DNA of 64,000 nt from CAWEYO01 sp963813315 (lineage in GTDB: Bacteria > Pseudomonadota > Alphaproteobacteria > Rhizobiales > Rhizobiaceae). The notes below the pieces were generated by a model. That model was given only the letters and a program-made list of their open reading frames with translations. It did not search any database and had not been told where the DNA came from. The DNA is taken from positions 65,434 to 129,433 of the forward strand of contig CAWEYO010000015.1 of the NCBI GenBank assembly GCA_963813315.1. The letters are read 5' to 3'. Shown piece after piece: positions 26,155 to 33,708 of this stretch. Each line of letters begins with the position of its first letter. The stretch's first letter is position 1. Position numbers and translations under genes: made by a program.

Positions 26155-26241
26155 ATGGCGACCATCGACATCGGCAGGGCAGTCCGCACGGTGGGGCGGG
26201 GTTACGTCGATACATTCCAGGCGCTCAAGAAGGAAAAGTGA
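26155..26241 (+). CDS. 28-residue ORF coupled to the AI-2E permease gene
   Basis: A near-perfect ribosome site GAGGAGG precedes ATG at 26155. The peptide is MATIDIGRAVRTVGRGYVDT followed by FQALKKEK and a TGA at 26239-26241. The last bases GTGA overlap the GTG of the next gene by four, so the downstream permease is probably translated by coupling. The sequence is basic and could form one amphipathic helix. It could be a true small protein or a coupling leader. I recognise no family. Confidence 0.5.
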   Translation: MATIDIGRAVRTVGRGYVDTFQALKKEK

Positions 26242-27320
26242 AGTCGCGTTCGTCAGAGACCATGGACCGAAATCGTCGGGATGACCTCACCCGCATAACG
26301 CTGGCGGTGCTGTTCATCGGTAGCCTTCTCGTTGCCAGTTTCTGGGTGATGCAGCCATTTCTGCCGGCGATCGTGTGGGCAATGACCTTGGTCATTGCCA
26401 CCTGGCCGCTGATGCTTTGGGTGCAACGCCATGTCGGCAACCGCCGCGGCCTGGCCGCACTCATCATGACACTCGTCTTGCTGCTTGTCCTGATCGTGCC
26501 ATTCTGGCTGGCTGTCAGCATCATCGTCACCAATATCGATGAAATTGGCGAGTTGATCCGCACCGTCCTGTCCATGCAGGTGCCGCGGCCGCCCGCTTGG
26601 TTGGCCGAGCTGCCGTTCAAACGCCTGACAGAGGCTTGGGGAAGACTGGCTTCGACCCGGGTGCAGGAGCTAGCCCCCAAACTTATGCCTTACGCTGGCG
26701 CGATCAGCCAATGGTTTGCATCCGCTGCGGGCAGTCTGGGATCGATGTTTCTCCATTTCCTGCTGACGACCGCGATAGCGGCCATCATGTACACAGGCGG
26801 CGAGAACGCTGCCGCTACCGCGGTACTTTTCGGCCGCCGCCTGGGGGGCGATCGCGGAGAAATGGCCGTACGTCTGGCCGGCCAGGCGATCCGTAGCGTG
26901 GCACTCGGTGTTGTGGTGACGGCGGTGGCACAGACCGTTGTAGGCGGCATCGGGCTCCTGGTGTCTGGCATACCCTTCGCACCGTTGCTGACGGCGATGA
27001 TCTTCATTCTGTGTTTGATCCAGCTTGGTCCCGGCCTGGTGATGGTGCCCGCGGTGGTGTGGATGTACTATTCCGGCGAGACGCTGTGGGCGACCGTGTT
27101 GCTGGTCTTCACCATTGTGGCCGCGACGATGGATCAGTTCATACGTCCGGTCTTGATCCGCAGAGGCGCCGATCTGCCAATTCTGCTGATCCTTGCCGGT
27201 GTGATCGGCGGCCTGGTTGCATTCGGCATACTGGGAATCTTCATTGGCCCCACTGTCCTCGCGGTTGCCTACACACTGCTGAATGCCTGGATGGCGGATG
27301 GCGACCAGGACGCTGCCTGA
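26238..27320 (+). CDS. AI-2E family (YhhT/PerM-like) transporter
   Basis: A 360-residue polytopic membrane protein with about eight hydrophobic segments. Family pattern: VASFWVMQPFLPAIVWAMTLVIATWPLMLWV at the N-terminus, LIVPFWLAVSIIVTNIDEIGELI, a soluble middle section, then GVVVTAVAQTVVGGIGLLVSGIP and LGPGLVMVPAVVWMYYSG. Members export autoinducer-2 or act as Na+/H+ antiporters; most are uncharacterised. The GTG start overlaps the upstream small ORF, and an ATG at 26262 is an alternative. It lies between the porin and the second exchanger. Confidence 0.88.
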   Translation: MKSRSSETMDRNRRDDLTRITLAVLFIGSLLVASFWVMQPFLPAIVWAMTLVIATWPLMLWVQRHVGNRRGLAALIMTLVLLLVLIVPFWLAVSIIVTNIDEIGELIRTVLSMQVPRPPAWLAELPFKRLTEAWGRLASTRVQELAPKLMPYAGAISQWFASAAGSLGSMFLHFLLTTAIAAIMYTGGENAAATAVLFGRRLGGDRGEMAVRLAGQAIRSVALGVVVTAVAQTVVGGIGLLVSGIPFAPLLTAMIFILCLIQLGPGLVMVPAVVWMYYSGETLWATVLLVFTIVAATMDQFIRPVLIRRGADLPILLILAGVIGGLVAFGILGIFIGPTVLAVAYTLLNAWMADGDQDAA

Positions 27321-27386
27321 CAGTACGAGCATTGCGCGACTATGGCGGGGCACGGTAGCTGCCGCTCAGGGAAGAGGATGCGAGTC

Positions 27387-29075
27387 ATGGCTTGGTTCGA
27401 GCAATTCCTGATCAAGTATCCTGAGCTCGCCGTATTCCTGGCGATCAGCATCGGCTACTTGATCGGTGGCGTGAAGCTCAGAGGCTTCAGCCTTGGGCCC
27501 GTCACCGGTTCCCTGTTTGCCGGCATCCTGATCGGACAGTTCGCGGACGTGCCGATTTCGGCCATGGCGAAGTCCTTGCTTTTCCTGTTGTTTCTGTTCG
27601 GCATCGGCTATTCGGTCGGGCCGCAATTCTTGCAGTCGCTGAAGCGCGACGGGTTGAGGCCCGTAGTGCTCGCCGTAGTTGTATGTGTGACCGGACTGCT
27701 CACGGCTATCGTCATTGCCAAGGCACTTGGCCTCGATCCGGGCTTTGCTGCGGGGCTTGTTTCGGGTGCGCTCACCGAGAGCCCCGCCATGGGCACGGCG
27801 TCAGAGGCGATCAACGCCCTCCCACTGCCGGAGGTTGAGCGAACGCGGCTTGTGGCGCACATCGCGGTGGCTGACGCTGTCTGCTATGTCTTCGGCGCGG
27901 TCGGGGTCATTCTGTTCTGCAGTGTTGTTGGGCCCAAGTTGCTGGGCATCGACCTGGTTGCCGAGGCGCTCAAGTTGGAACAGGAGCTCGGCATTAGCCG
28001 GAAGTCAGGCGTCGCCTCGGCCTGGCACCGGTTCGAATTGCGCGCATACCGGATCGCGGAGCGCGCGCCAATCGCCGGCCTGTCGGTGGCGGCTGCCGAA
28101 GCGAAATTTCCTGAGCACCGTCTGTTCATCCAGCGCGCGCGGCGAGGTGAGGCAATCATCGAGGCGGCCCCGGACCTTGTGATCGGTGCTGGGGACGTCG
28201 TCGCAGTGTCGGGCCGCCGAGAGACGCTGGTAGAGGTGCTCGGTCCGCGCGCCGAGGAGGTCGAAGACCGTGAACTACTCGACATACCGGTCTCAGTCGT
28301 GGACGTGCTTGTGACAAGCAAGGACCTCGCCGGCCGGGGCATCGAGGACGTGGCCAAGGAGAACTGGGCCCGAAGCCTCTACCTGCGAGCCATTACGCGC
28401 GGGGGCCAGGAAATTCCCCTCGCACCCGGCATCTCGGTCGAGCGTGGCGACATCCTCCGCTTGGTGGGTCCGGAGTCGGTCGTATCGCGCGCCGCCAAAC
28501 AAATAGGCGTCATTATCGCACCGACGAAGGCGACAGATTTTGTCGTTCTCGGCCTCGCCATCTTCCTTGGCGGCCTTGTCGGCGTTCTCGTCACCTTTCC
28601 AATCGGCGACATGCGGATTTCCTTGAGCACAAGCGTGGGAACCCTGCTGGCTGGGTTGGTTGTGGGACATCTGCGCACGCGCTTCCCCCTCTTCGGCCGC
28701 ATACCAGATGAGGCCGTCTCGCTGATGACCGCGCTCGGTCTTGCCGCCTTCGTCGCCATGATCGGCCTGCACGCCGGGCCTGTCTTCGTCTCCGCCGTCG
28801 CCGAAGCGGGTGCCGGCCTGCTGTTCGGCGGAATGGTCGTCACCATGATGCCGATGATTGTAGGACTCTACGTCGGACACTACCTGCTCCGCATGAACCC
28901 GATATTGCTTCTGGGTGGCTTGGCCGGGGCCCAGACCATGACCGCCGGCATGGCGGCCGTGCAGGACCGGTCAGGGAGTCCGGTTGCGGTCCTCGGCTAC
29001 ACGCCGGCGGTACCAATCGGCCACATCCTGCTGACCACCTGGGGAACGGTGATCGTCGGTGTGATCGCCAATTGA
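27387..29075 (+). CDS. AspT/YidE-type exchanger (AAEx family), intact copy
   Basis: A 562-residue inner membrane antiporter, matching the 540-565 of AspT/YbjL/YidE. N-terminal membrane half (FEQFLIKYPELAVFLAISIGY, FLFGIGYSVGPQFLQSLKRDG, GFAAGLVSGALTESPAMGTASEAI). Two RCK_C/TrkA_C-like soluble repeats occupy about 200-370 (FIQRARRGEAIIEAAPDLVIGAGDVVAVSGR; LRAITRGGQEIPLAPGISVERGDILRLVG). The C-terminal half ends with GGLAGAQTMTAGMAAVQD. AspT exchanges aspartate for alanine and drives a proton-motive cycle with a decarboxylase, and a decarboxylase lies in this cluster. GAAGAGGA positions the ATG at 27387, and an in-frame ATG at 27378 is possible. Confidence 0.9.
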   Translation: MAWFEQFLIKYPELAVFLAISIGYLIGGVKLRGFSLGPVTGSLFAGILIGQFADVPISAMAKSLLFLLFLFGIGYSVGPQFLQSLKRDGLRPVVLAVVVCVTGLLTAIVIAKALGLDPGFAAGLVSGALTESPAMGTASEAINALPLPEVERTRLVAHIAVADAVCYVFGAVGVILFCSVVGPKLLGIDLVAEALKLEQELGISRKSGVASAWHRFELRAYRIAERAPIAGLSVAAAEAKFPEHRLFIQRARRGEAIIEAAPDLVIGAGDVVAVSGRRETLVEVLGPRAEEVEDRELLDIPVSVVDVLVTSKDLAGRGIEDVAKENWARSLYLRAITRGGQEIPLAPGISVERGDILRLVGPESVVSRAAKQIGVIIAPTKATDFVVLGLAIFLGGLVGVLVTFPIGDMRISLSTSVGTLLAGLVVGHLRTRFPLFGRIPDEAVSLMTALGLAAFVAMIGLHAGPVFVSAVAEAGAGLLFGGMVVTMMPMIVGLYVGHYLLRMNPILLLGGLAGAQTMTAGMAAVQDRSGSPVAVLGYTPAVPIGHILLTTWGTVIVGVIAN

Positions 29076-29128
29076 ATCTTCATCGAAAAACATCACACTT
29101 CCCCCGGAAGTGAATAGAACAAAGAGTT

Positions 29129-29170
29129 GGAGCGGTGCACCGGTTGCGTCAGAATCGGAACCGCTTTAAG
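29129..29170 (+). repeat. Partial family C repeat, copy C3
   Basis: GGAGCGGTGCACCGGTTGCG...AATCGGAACCGCTTTAAG corresponds to the second palindrome of the copies at 12876 and 44269. The first palindrome is missing. Confidence 0.6.
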
Positions 29171-29215
29171 GGCGGGAACTACCGTGGCGTTTGAGACGCA
29201 CGGCCTGTATTAAGG

Positions 29216-30166
29216 GTGTTCCGTTTGAAAGATTCAGTCGTAACCCATTGGAATGCAAGACGCTATTTCGTCTATGATGTCTTTACCGACGCCGTGCTGA
29301 GCGGAAATCCGCTGGCGGTCGTGCTCGACGCCGGAGGACTTGACACAACGGCGATGCAACGCATCGCGGGCGAGTTCAACCTCGCCGAAACGGCGTTTGT
29401 ACTGCCGCCGGAAAACGAACTCCACCGGGCAAAATTACGAATCTTCACCCCCAACAAGGAACTCCCTTTCGCCGGCCATCCGACGGTCGGCGCTGCTATT
29501 GCACTGGCGCAGCAGGCGGCCGGTCCGAATGCCACGACCGAGACCGGCATTTTCGTCCTGGAGGAAAATGTCGGGCCGGTGCGCTGCGCGGTTTCGAACG
29601 GCAAAACGGCCGCCTTTGCCGAGCTGGACCTGCCTCGCCTGCCGAGGCCAGTGAAATTTCCGGCCGTGCCGGAGGCGGTTGCAGCCGCGCTGGGGCTCGG
29701 CGCGCACGAGATAGGCTTCGAAAATCACCGGATCGGGGCTTGGTCGGCCGGTGTGGCCTATGCGACGATCCCGGTACGTGGGCTGAAGGAGGCCGCCAAG
29801 GTGCGCATGAATGCCGACCTCTGGCTCAGCCTGGCGCCTGTAGTCGGCGGCATTGTTGTTTCGCCATACGTCTACTGCCGGGATACGGTGAACCACGGCT
29901 GCACTTTTCATGCTCGCATGTTCTCGCCCTATAACGGCATCAGAGAGGATCCGGCGACGGGCTCGGCCGTTGCGGCGCTCACGGGCGCTATCATGCATTT
30001 CGATCAACCTGTCGAAGGACCTTCGCAATTCTGGATCGAACAGGGGATAGAAATGGGCCGGCCATCACGCATCAGGCTCGAAATCGACGTCGCCGGCGGA
30101 ACGATGACCGGCGCGCGCATCGGCGGCCACGCGATAAAGGTCGCGGAAGGCACGCTGTTCGCGTGA
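29216..30166 (+). CDS. PhzF family isomerase-like protein
   Basis: A 316-residue two-lobed protein of the PhzF/diaminopimelate-epimerase fold. It opens RRYFVYDVFTDAVLSGNPLAVVLDAGGL. FNLAETAFVLPP carries the catalytic glutamate (NLAETAF), FTPNKELPFAGHPTVGAA is the signature of the first lobe, and REDPATGSAVAALTGAI the signature of the second. Family members isomerise small metabolites; only PhzF itself makes phenazines, and no other phenazine gene is present. The start may be GTG at 29216 or, better spaced from AAGGG, the TTG at 29225. Confidence 0.9.
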   Translation: MFRLKDSVVTHWNARRYFVYDVFTDAVLSGNPLAVVLDAGGLDTTAMQRIAGEFNLAETAFVLPPENELHRAKLRIFTPNKELPFAGHPTVGAAIALAQQAAGPNATTETGIFVLEENVGPVRCAVSNGKTAAFAELDLPRLPRPVKFPAVPEAVAAALGLGAHEIGFENHRIGAWSAGVAYATIPVRGLKEAAKVRMNADLWLSLAPVVGGIVVSPYVYCRDTVNHGCTFHARMFSPYNGIREDPATGSAVAALTGAIMHFDQPVEGPSQFWIEQGIEMGRPSRIRLEIDVAGGTMTGARIGGHAIKVAEGTLFA

Positions 30167-30196
30167 AATCATGAGGGGCCGACTGCGGCGCTTACC

Positions 30197-30430
30197 CTAA
30201 AACGCGCGGACGGCACCGACCACGTCGACGACCACGTCGAGGCCGTCGAAGGTTTTAGGCAGTTTCGCCGCCTCCCTTTCGCGGGAAACATAGACATTGA
30301 GCGCAAGGTCATCACGCTGGTGGTTCAGGCCAATGCCGATTCCCAGCAGGCCGTCCTTGCGACCGAACCGCTCTTCAAAGGCCTTCTGGATTTCCAGCGC
30401 CTCGTTCATTGAATGCTTGGTGCCAGCCAT
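30197..30430 (-). CDS. Small protein resembling a protease N-terminal domain
   Basis: 77 residues: a helix (MNEALEIQKAFEERFGRKDG) then LLGIGIGLNHQRDDLALNVYV, with LPKTFDGLDVVVDVVGAV near the end. The pattern GIGIG...AL.VYV...LP..-DG..V.V..VG matches the N-terminal module found fused to some trypsin-like proteases. Here it stands alone, 9 bp downstream of the serine protease gene on the same strand. It may act as a chaperone, inhibitor or substrate-recognition part; this is inference. No signal peptide. Confidence 0.6.
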   Translation of the reverse strand: MAGTKHSMNEALEIQKAFEERFGRKDGLLGIGIGLNHQRDDLALNVYVSREREAAKLPKTFDGLDVVVDVVGAVRAF

Positions 30431-30439
30431 TCCAGAACC

Positions 30440-31513
30440 TTAGATCAACGTCACTCCCAAGTGGCTTGTCACGGATGATATAGGGTTTGCCCCGGTAATT
30501 CCAACATTTCCGGCGCCGCCGGAGGCCGAGCCGGCAAACAGCAAGCCGACCGGCCGACCCTGATCGTCGACAATCAGCGAGCCGCTGTCACCCGGTCTTC
30601 CGAAAGGCTGCGGGGGCGCTTCCGTTTCGATAACGATCTGTCCATCGAACCGGGCCACACCGGGACCGACGTCGACCAGGAAATTGTTCACATTGACGGC
30701 GAGCACCCGGCCACGCGTAAAATGGGTCGTGCGGCCGGTCTTGACAACAGTCATGCCCGGAACCGCATCGACGGGTGAACCAGGCTGCAGGGTGACCGCG
30801 GGCTGAGGTTCCTCCGAACCCTCGTAGAGCGTTGTCCTGTCCTCCGCTCGCCCGTGATCGACGAGCGCGGCGACCGCGGCATCGACCTGGTTGGGGAAGC
30901 CGCCGAACTGGATCGGCACGAAACGAATGAGCTCGGCGATGTCGTCCTTGCCCGGCTTGCCGCCGTCGCGCGCTCCCGGCTGCATCACCGTCGTCGAGAT
31001 CGGCACGCTGTTCACATCGGCAAGGACGTGGTTGTTCGACAATATGCCGTCCCTGCCGCTTAGATTGTCGCGGCAGAAGCAACCGAGCGTGCCGGCATAC
31101 TCCACTGTCGTAGGGGAAATGCTGCAGCCAAGCCTGATTGGATCGTTGCGGGTCGTCGTCCAGAGCGGTTTCTGGCGGCCGATATAGACCACTCCCACCT
31201 CGCCCTTGGCGACTTCGACGATCCTTTCGACCAGGCTGCATCGAAGTTTGTCGCGGCTTTGCACGAGGATCGCCAGCTTTGCCTCACCGCCCTCGCCGCC
31301 GTCGGTGACACCGAGCGCGATGTCTTCGACGGCGCGTTTCTTCGATCTTTTCGGCCGCGCCGACTTCATTTCGAGAAGTGCCGGATCCACGTACAGGCCC
31401 GGCATCAGGCTCTCAATGCCCGCTGCCGCCGGCAGTTCTATGAACTCGAATATCTGGGAAAAAATTCGCGCCTGGAGTTCAAGCGCGGATTCGAATCTCA
31501 TCGCGGCCTCCAA
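30440..31513 (-). CDS. Trypsin-like serine protease homologue
   Basis: A 357-residue protein. The catalytic triad can be placed at H162 (LSNNHVLADV), D211 (NQVDAAVAAL) and S310 (RPGDSGSLIVDD), the chymotrypsin order. ATP or PDZ domains are absent. Residues 75-115 (KLAILVQSRDKL...EVGVVYIGRQKPL) resemble the small VGVG-type module that precedes the protease domain in related proteins. No secretion signal is visible, so it may act in the cytosol. A small related protein is encoded directly downstream. A start at 31501 (MRFES) is equally possible. Confidence 0.72.
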   Translation of the reverse strand: MEAAMRFESALELQARIFSQIFEFIELPAAAGIESLMPGLYVDPALLEMKSARPKRSKKRAVEDIALGVTDGGEGGEAKLAILVQSRDKLRCSLVERIVEVAKGEVGVVYIGRQKPLWTTTRNDPIRLGCSISPTTVEYAGTLGCFCRDNLSGRDGILSNNHVLADVNSVPISTTVMQPGARDGGKPGKDDIAELIRFVPIQFGGFPNQVDAAVAALVDHGRAEDRTTLYEGSEEPQPAVTLQPGSPVDAVPGMTVVKTGRTTHFTRGRVLAVNVNNFLVDVGPGVARFDGQIVIETEAPPQPFGRPGDSGSLIVDDQGRPVGLLFAGSASGGAGNVGITGANPISSVTSHLGVTLI

Positions 31514-31543
31514 TGCGCCCTGCCCGGCGAATCGGACTTTAGC

Positions 31544-31571
31544 AAAAAAAAGCCGCGAATCGCACCGCGGC
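31544..31571 (-). terminator. Rho-independent terminator downstream of ilvC
   Basis: Read on the minus strand, GCCGCG and CGCGGC form a 6 bp stem around an 8-base loop, followed by eight Ts. It lies 80 bp past the ilvC stop and before the protease gene. Confidence 0.8.
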
Positions 31572-31651
31572 CTTTCGCTGGCTGTTTGCGCGCCCGTGCG
31601 ACCGCAGGCAAAGCCCGAGGACGCGCAGGTTTAGGAACCGTGGATCGCGTG

Positions 31652-32671
31652 CTAGTTCTTCGCCTTGTCGACCAGCTTGTTCTTGGCGATCCACGGCATC
31701 ATGCCGCGCAGCTTCTCGCCTACCTGTTCGATCTGGTGCTGATCGTTCAAGCGGCGGATGCCCTTGAACCGGGCGAGGCCCGAGCGATATTCCTGCATCC
31801 ATTCGGACGTGAACTTGCCGGTCTGGATGTCGTTCAGAACGCGCTTCATCTCGGCCTTGGTCTCCGCCGTGATGATGCGGGGTCCAGACACGTATTCGCC
31901 CCATTCGGCGGTGTTCGAAATCGAGTAGTTCATGTTCGCGATGCCGCCCTCGTAGATCAGGTCGACGATCAGCTTCACTTCATGCAGGCACTCGAAATAG
32001 GCCATTTCGGGAGCGTAGCCTGCCTCGACCAGCGTCTCGAATCCGGCGCGGATGAGCTCGACCAGACCGCCGCACAACACGACCTGCTCGCCGAAGAGAT
32101 CGGTCTCGCATTCTTCCTTGAAATTGGTCTCGATGATGCCGGAACGCCCGCCACCAACGCCGCAGGCGTAGGAGAGCCCGAGGTCCAGAGCATTGCCGGA
32201 GGCATCCTGGTGCACGGCCACCAGGCATGGCACGCCGCCGCCCTTCAGGTATTCGCCGCGCACAGTATGGCCGGGGCCCTTCGGCGCCACCATCAACACG
32301 TCAACCGAGGATTTCGGCTCGATCAGGCCGAAATGGACGTTGAGACCATGGGCGAAAGCGATCGCCGCGCCGTCCCGGATGTTGGGCGCGATTTCGCTCC
32401 TGTAGATATCGGCCTGCAGTTCGTCGGGCGTCGCCATCATCATCAGGTCGGCCCATTTCGCCGCCTCGGCGACCGAGAGCACCTTCAACCCATCGGCCTC
32501 GACCTTGCTGGCCGTCGCCGACCCGGACTTGAGGCCGATCGCAATTTCCTTGACGCCGGACTCCTTGAGGTTCAGCGCGTGCGCGCGGCCCTGGCTGCCG
32601 TAGCCGATGATGGCGACTTTCTTGCCCTTGATCAGATTGAGATCGGCATCCCGATCGTAATAGACGCGCAT
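31652..32671 (-). CDS. ilvC: Ketol-acid reductoisomerase
   Basis: A 339-residue class I enzyme of the valine/isoleucine pathway: isomerises and reduces acetolactate with NADPH and Mg2+. N-terminal MRVYYDRDADLNLIKGKKVAIIGYGSQGRAHALNL carries the NADPH loop. The C-terminal knotted domain has CGVGGGRSGIIETNFKEECETDLFGEQVVLCGG with the metal ligands, and EWGEYVSGPRI. The frame continues upstream to 32776, but the conserved MRVYYDRD start at 32671 is standard. The ilvI-ilvH genes are 8 kb away on the same strand. Confidence 0.98.
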   Translation of the reverse strand: MRVYYDRDADLNLIKGKKVAIIGYGSQGRAHALNLKESGVKEIAIGLKSGSATASKVEADGLKVLSVAEAAKWADLMMMATPDELQADIYRSEIAPNIRDGAAIAFAHGLNVHFGLIEPKSSVDVLMVAPKGPGHTVRGEYLKGGGVPCLVAVHQDASGNALDLGLSYACGVGGGRSGIIETNFKEECETDLFGEQVVLCGGLVELIRAGFETLVEAGYAPEMAYFECLHEVKLIVDLIYEGGIANMNYSISNTAEWGEYVSGPRIITAETKAEMKRVLNDIQTGKFTSEWMQEYRSGLARFKGIRRLNDQHQIEQVGEKLRGMMPWIAKNKLVDKAKN

Positions 32672-32693
32672 GTCGTGTTTCCTTCCTTTGCCG

Positions 32694-33371
32694 TCAGTGG
32701 CCGGCGTCCGCCGGCCGGTGATTCGCCCCGTGCAGGGCAAGAAAATGCTGTGTGGCCTGGGCGGAGTCCCGCTCAATCACCGCAGCGGTCAGTTTGAGCC
32801 GGTCGCCGAGCAGCAGCCGAATCTGCACATCCCGCGCAACCAGCCCGAAGAATGTGCGAAATGCCTCCTCGGCGTCCTCGAACACCAGCAGGCCGGCATC
32901 GCGCCCTGCCTCGAGCACCGGCTTCAGCCGGCGTCCCATTTCCCGGCGGCCGTTTTCCAGCACGATCGCGCCGAGGTCTATCTTGTCAGACCCGGCATGG
33001 CTCACCGCTACGCGATTGAGCGCTATCGAGGTCTCGCTGGAAATCACTCCGAGCCAGTTCGAGGCAAATTGTTCGAGGCTCGCCGTCAGCGACCTCAGGT
33101 CGAGCCGCGCACGGTCGACGGGAGCCACGCGCACCCGTGACGCTTGCCATTTCACGGTCGCGGTCAGCAGACCGTCGCGGTCGCCGAACCATCGGTACAG
33201 CGTCTCCTTGGAGCAACTGGCGCGCCGCGCGACAGCCGTCATGGTCAGCGCATCGCCCTCCTCGACCAGCAGACGCAACGCTGCATCAAGCACGTCCTGC
33301 TGACGCGCCGTCAGTTCCTCGCTCAGCACTTCGGCCACCTGCACAGGGCAGTCCCTCCCGCTAAAGCGCAT
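32694..33371 (-). CDS. TetR/AcrR family transcriptional regulator
   Basis: Up to 225 residues. The N-terminal HTH reads LTARQQDVLDAALRLLVEEG, then LTMTAVARRASCSKETLYRWFGDRDGLL. The C-terminal ligand domain resembles AefR/TetR_C types (EEAFRTFFGLVARDVQIRLLLGDR). The ATG at 33371 lies inside the RIME1-like repeat A2 (its terminal ATGCGCTTTA), so the repeat may have supplied the start. A GTG at 33344 is the conservative alternative. It sits 22 bp upstream of ilvC in the same direction, so co-transcription is possible. Target genes unknown. Confidence 0.85.
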   Translation of the reverse strand: MRFSGRDCPVQVAEVLSEELTARQQDVLDAALRLLVEEGDALTMTAVARRASCSKETLYRWFGDRDGLLTATVKWQASRVRVAPVDRARLDLRSLTASLEQFASNWLGVISSETSIALNRVAVSHAGSDKIDLGAIVLENGRREMGRRLKPVLEAGRDAGLLVFEDAEEAFRTFFGLVARDVQIRLLLGDRLKLTAAVIERDSAQATQHFLALHGANHRPADAGH

Positions 33372-33467
33372 TGCTCCGAAACGGATTCATGCGACGCGCT
33401 TTAAGCTATTGTCTCTGTGCATGTCGTTATCCCAAAACCGCTGCGCACTTTTGGCGACATGCACTAA
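33362..33467 (+). repeat. RIME1-like palindromic element, copy A2
   Basis: Same two-palindrome structure as 9706-9811. The second palindrome lacks one G (TTTTGGCGACATGC). It overlaps the possible ATG of the TetR gene. Confidence 0.85.
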
Positions 33468-33580
33468 CGGTCCCAAATGCCGTACCGTACGTTACGGTTC
33501 GGCTTATGGCGCAGTTTCCGCCTTTCCGCAATGGGTTCAGCGGACAAAAAAGCAGACGATCGTTGCCGGCACCATGGTGT

Positions 33581-33708
33581 GTTGGGATTCAGATCAGGCC
33601 GAGGCGAAAATGGCGGTTTTCGAGAACCGGCACGCAGCGTACGTTTGGGTACGTGAGTACCGGAAGCGTAGAAGACAGCCATTTGGAGGCCGGCATCACC
33701 TGTATCCC
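33581..33708. repeat. Family D intergenic element, long copy
   Basis: Begins TGTTGGGATTCAGATCAGGCCGA and ends GGAGGCCGGCATCACCTGTATCC. The same ends, inverted and closer together, occur at 43320-43380, and the left end recurs at 55793-55815. No coding content. Confidence 0.5.

Noticed and set aside
31259..32797. Long plus-strand open frame of about 512 codons opposite ilvC
   Set aside because: It is the complement of ilvC and its upstream DNA; high GC keeps antisense frames open, and ilvC has all family motifs.
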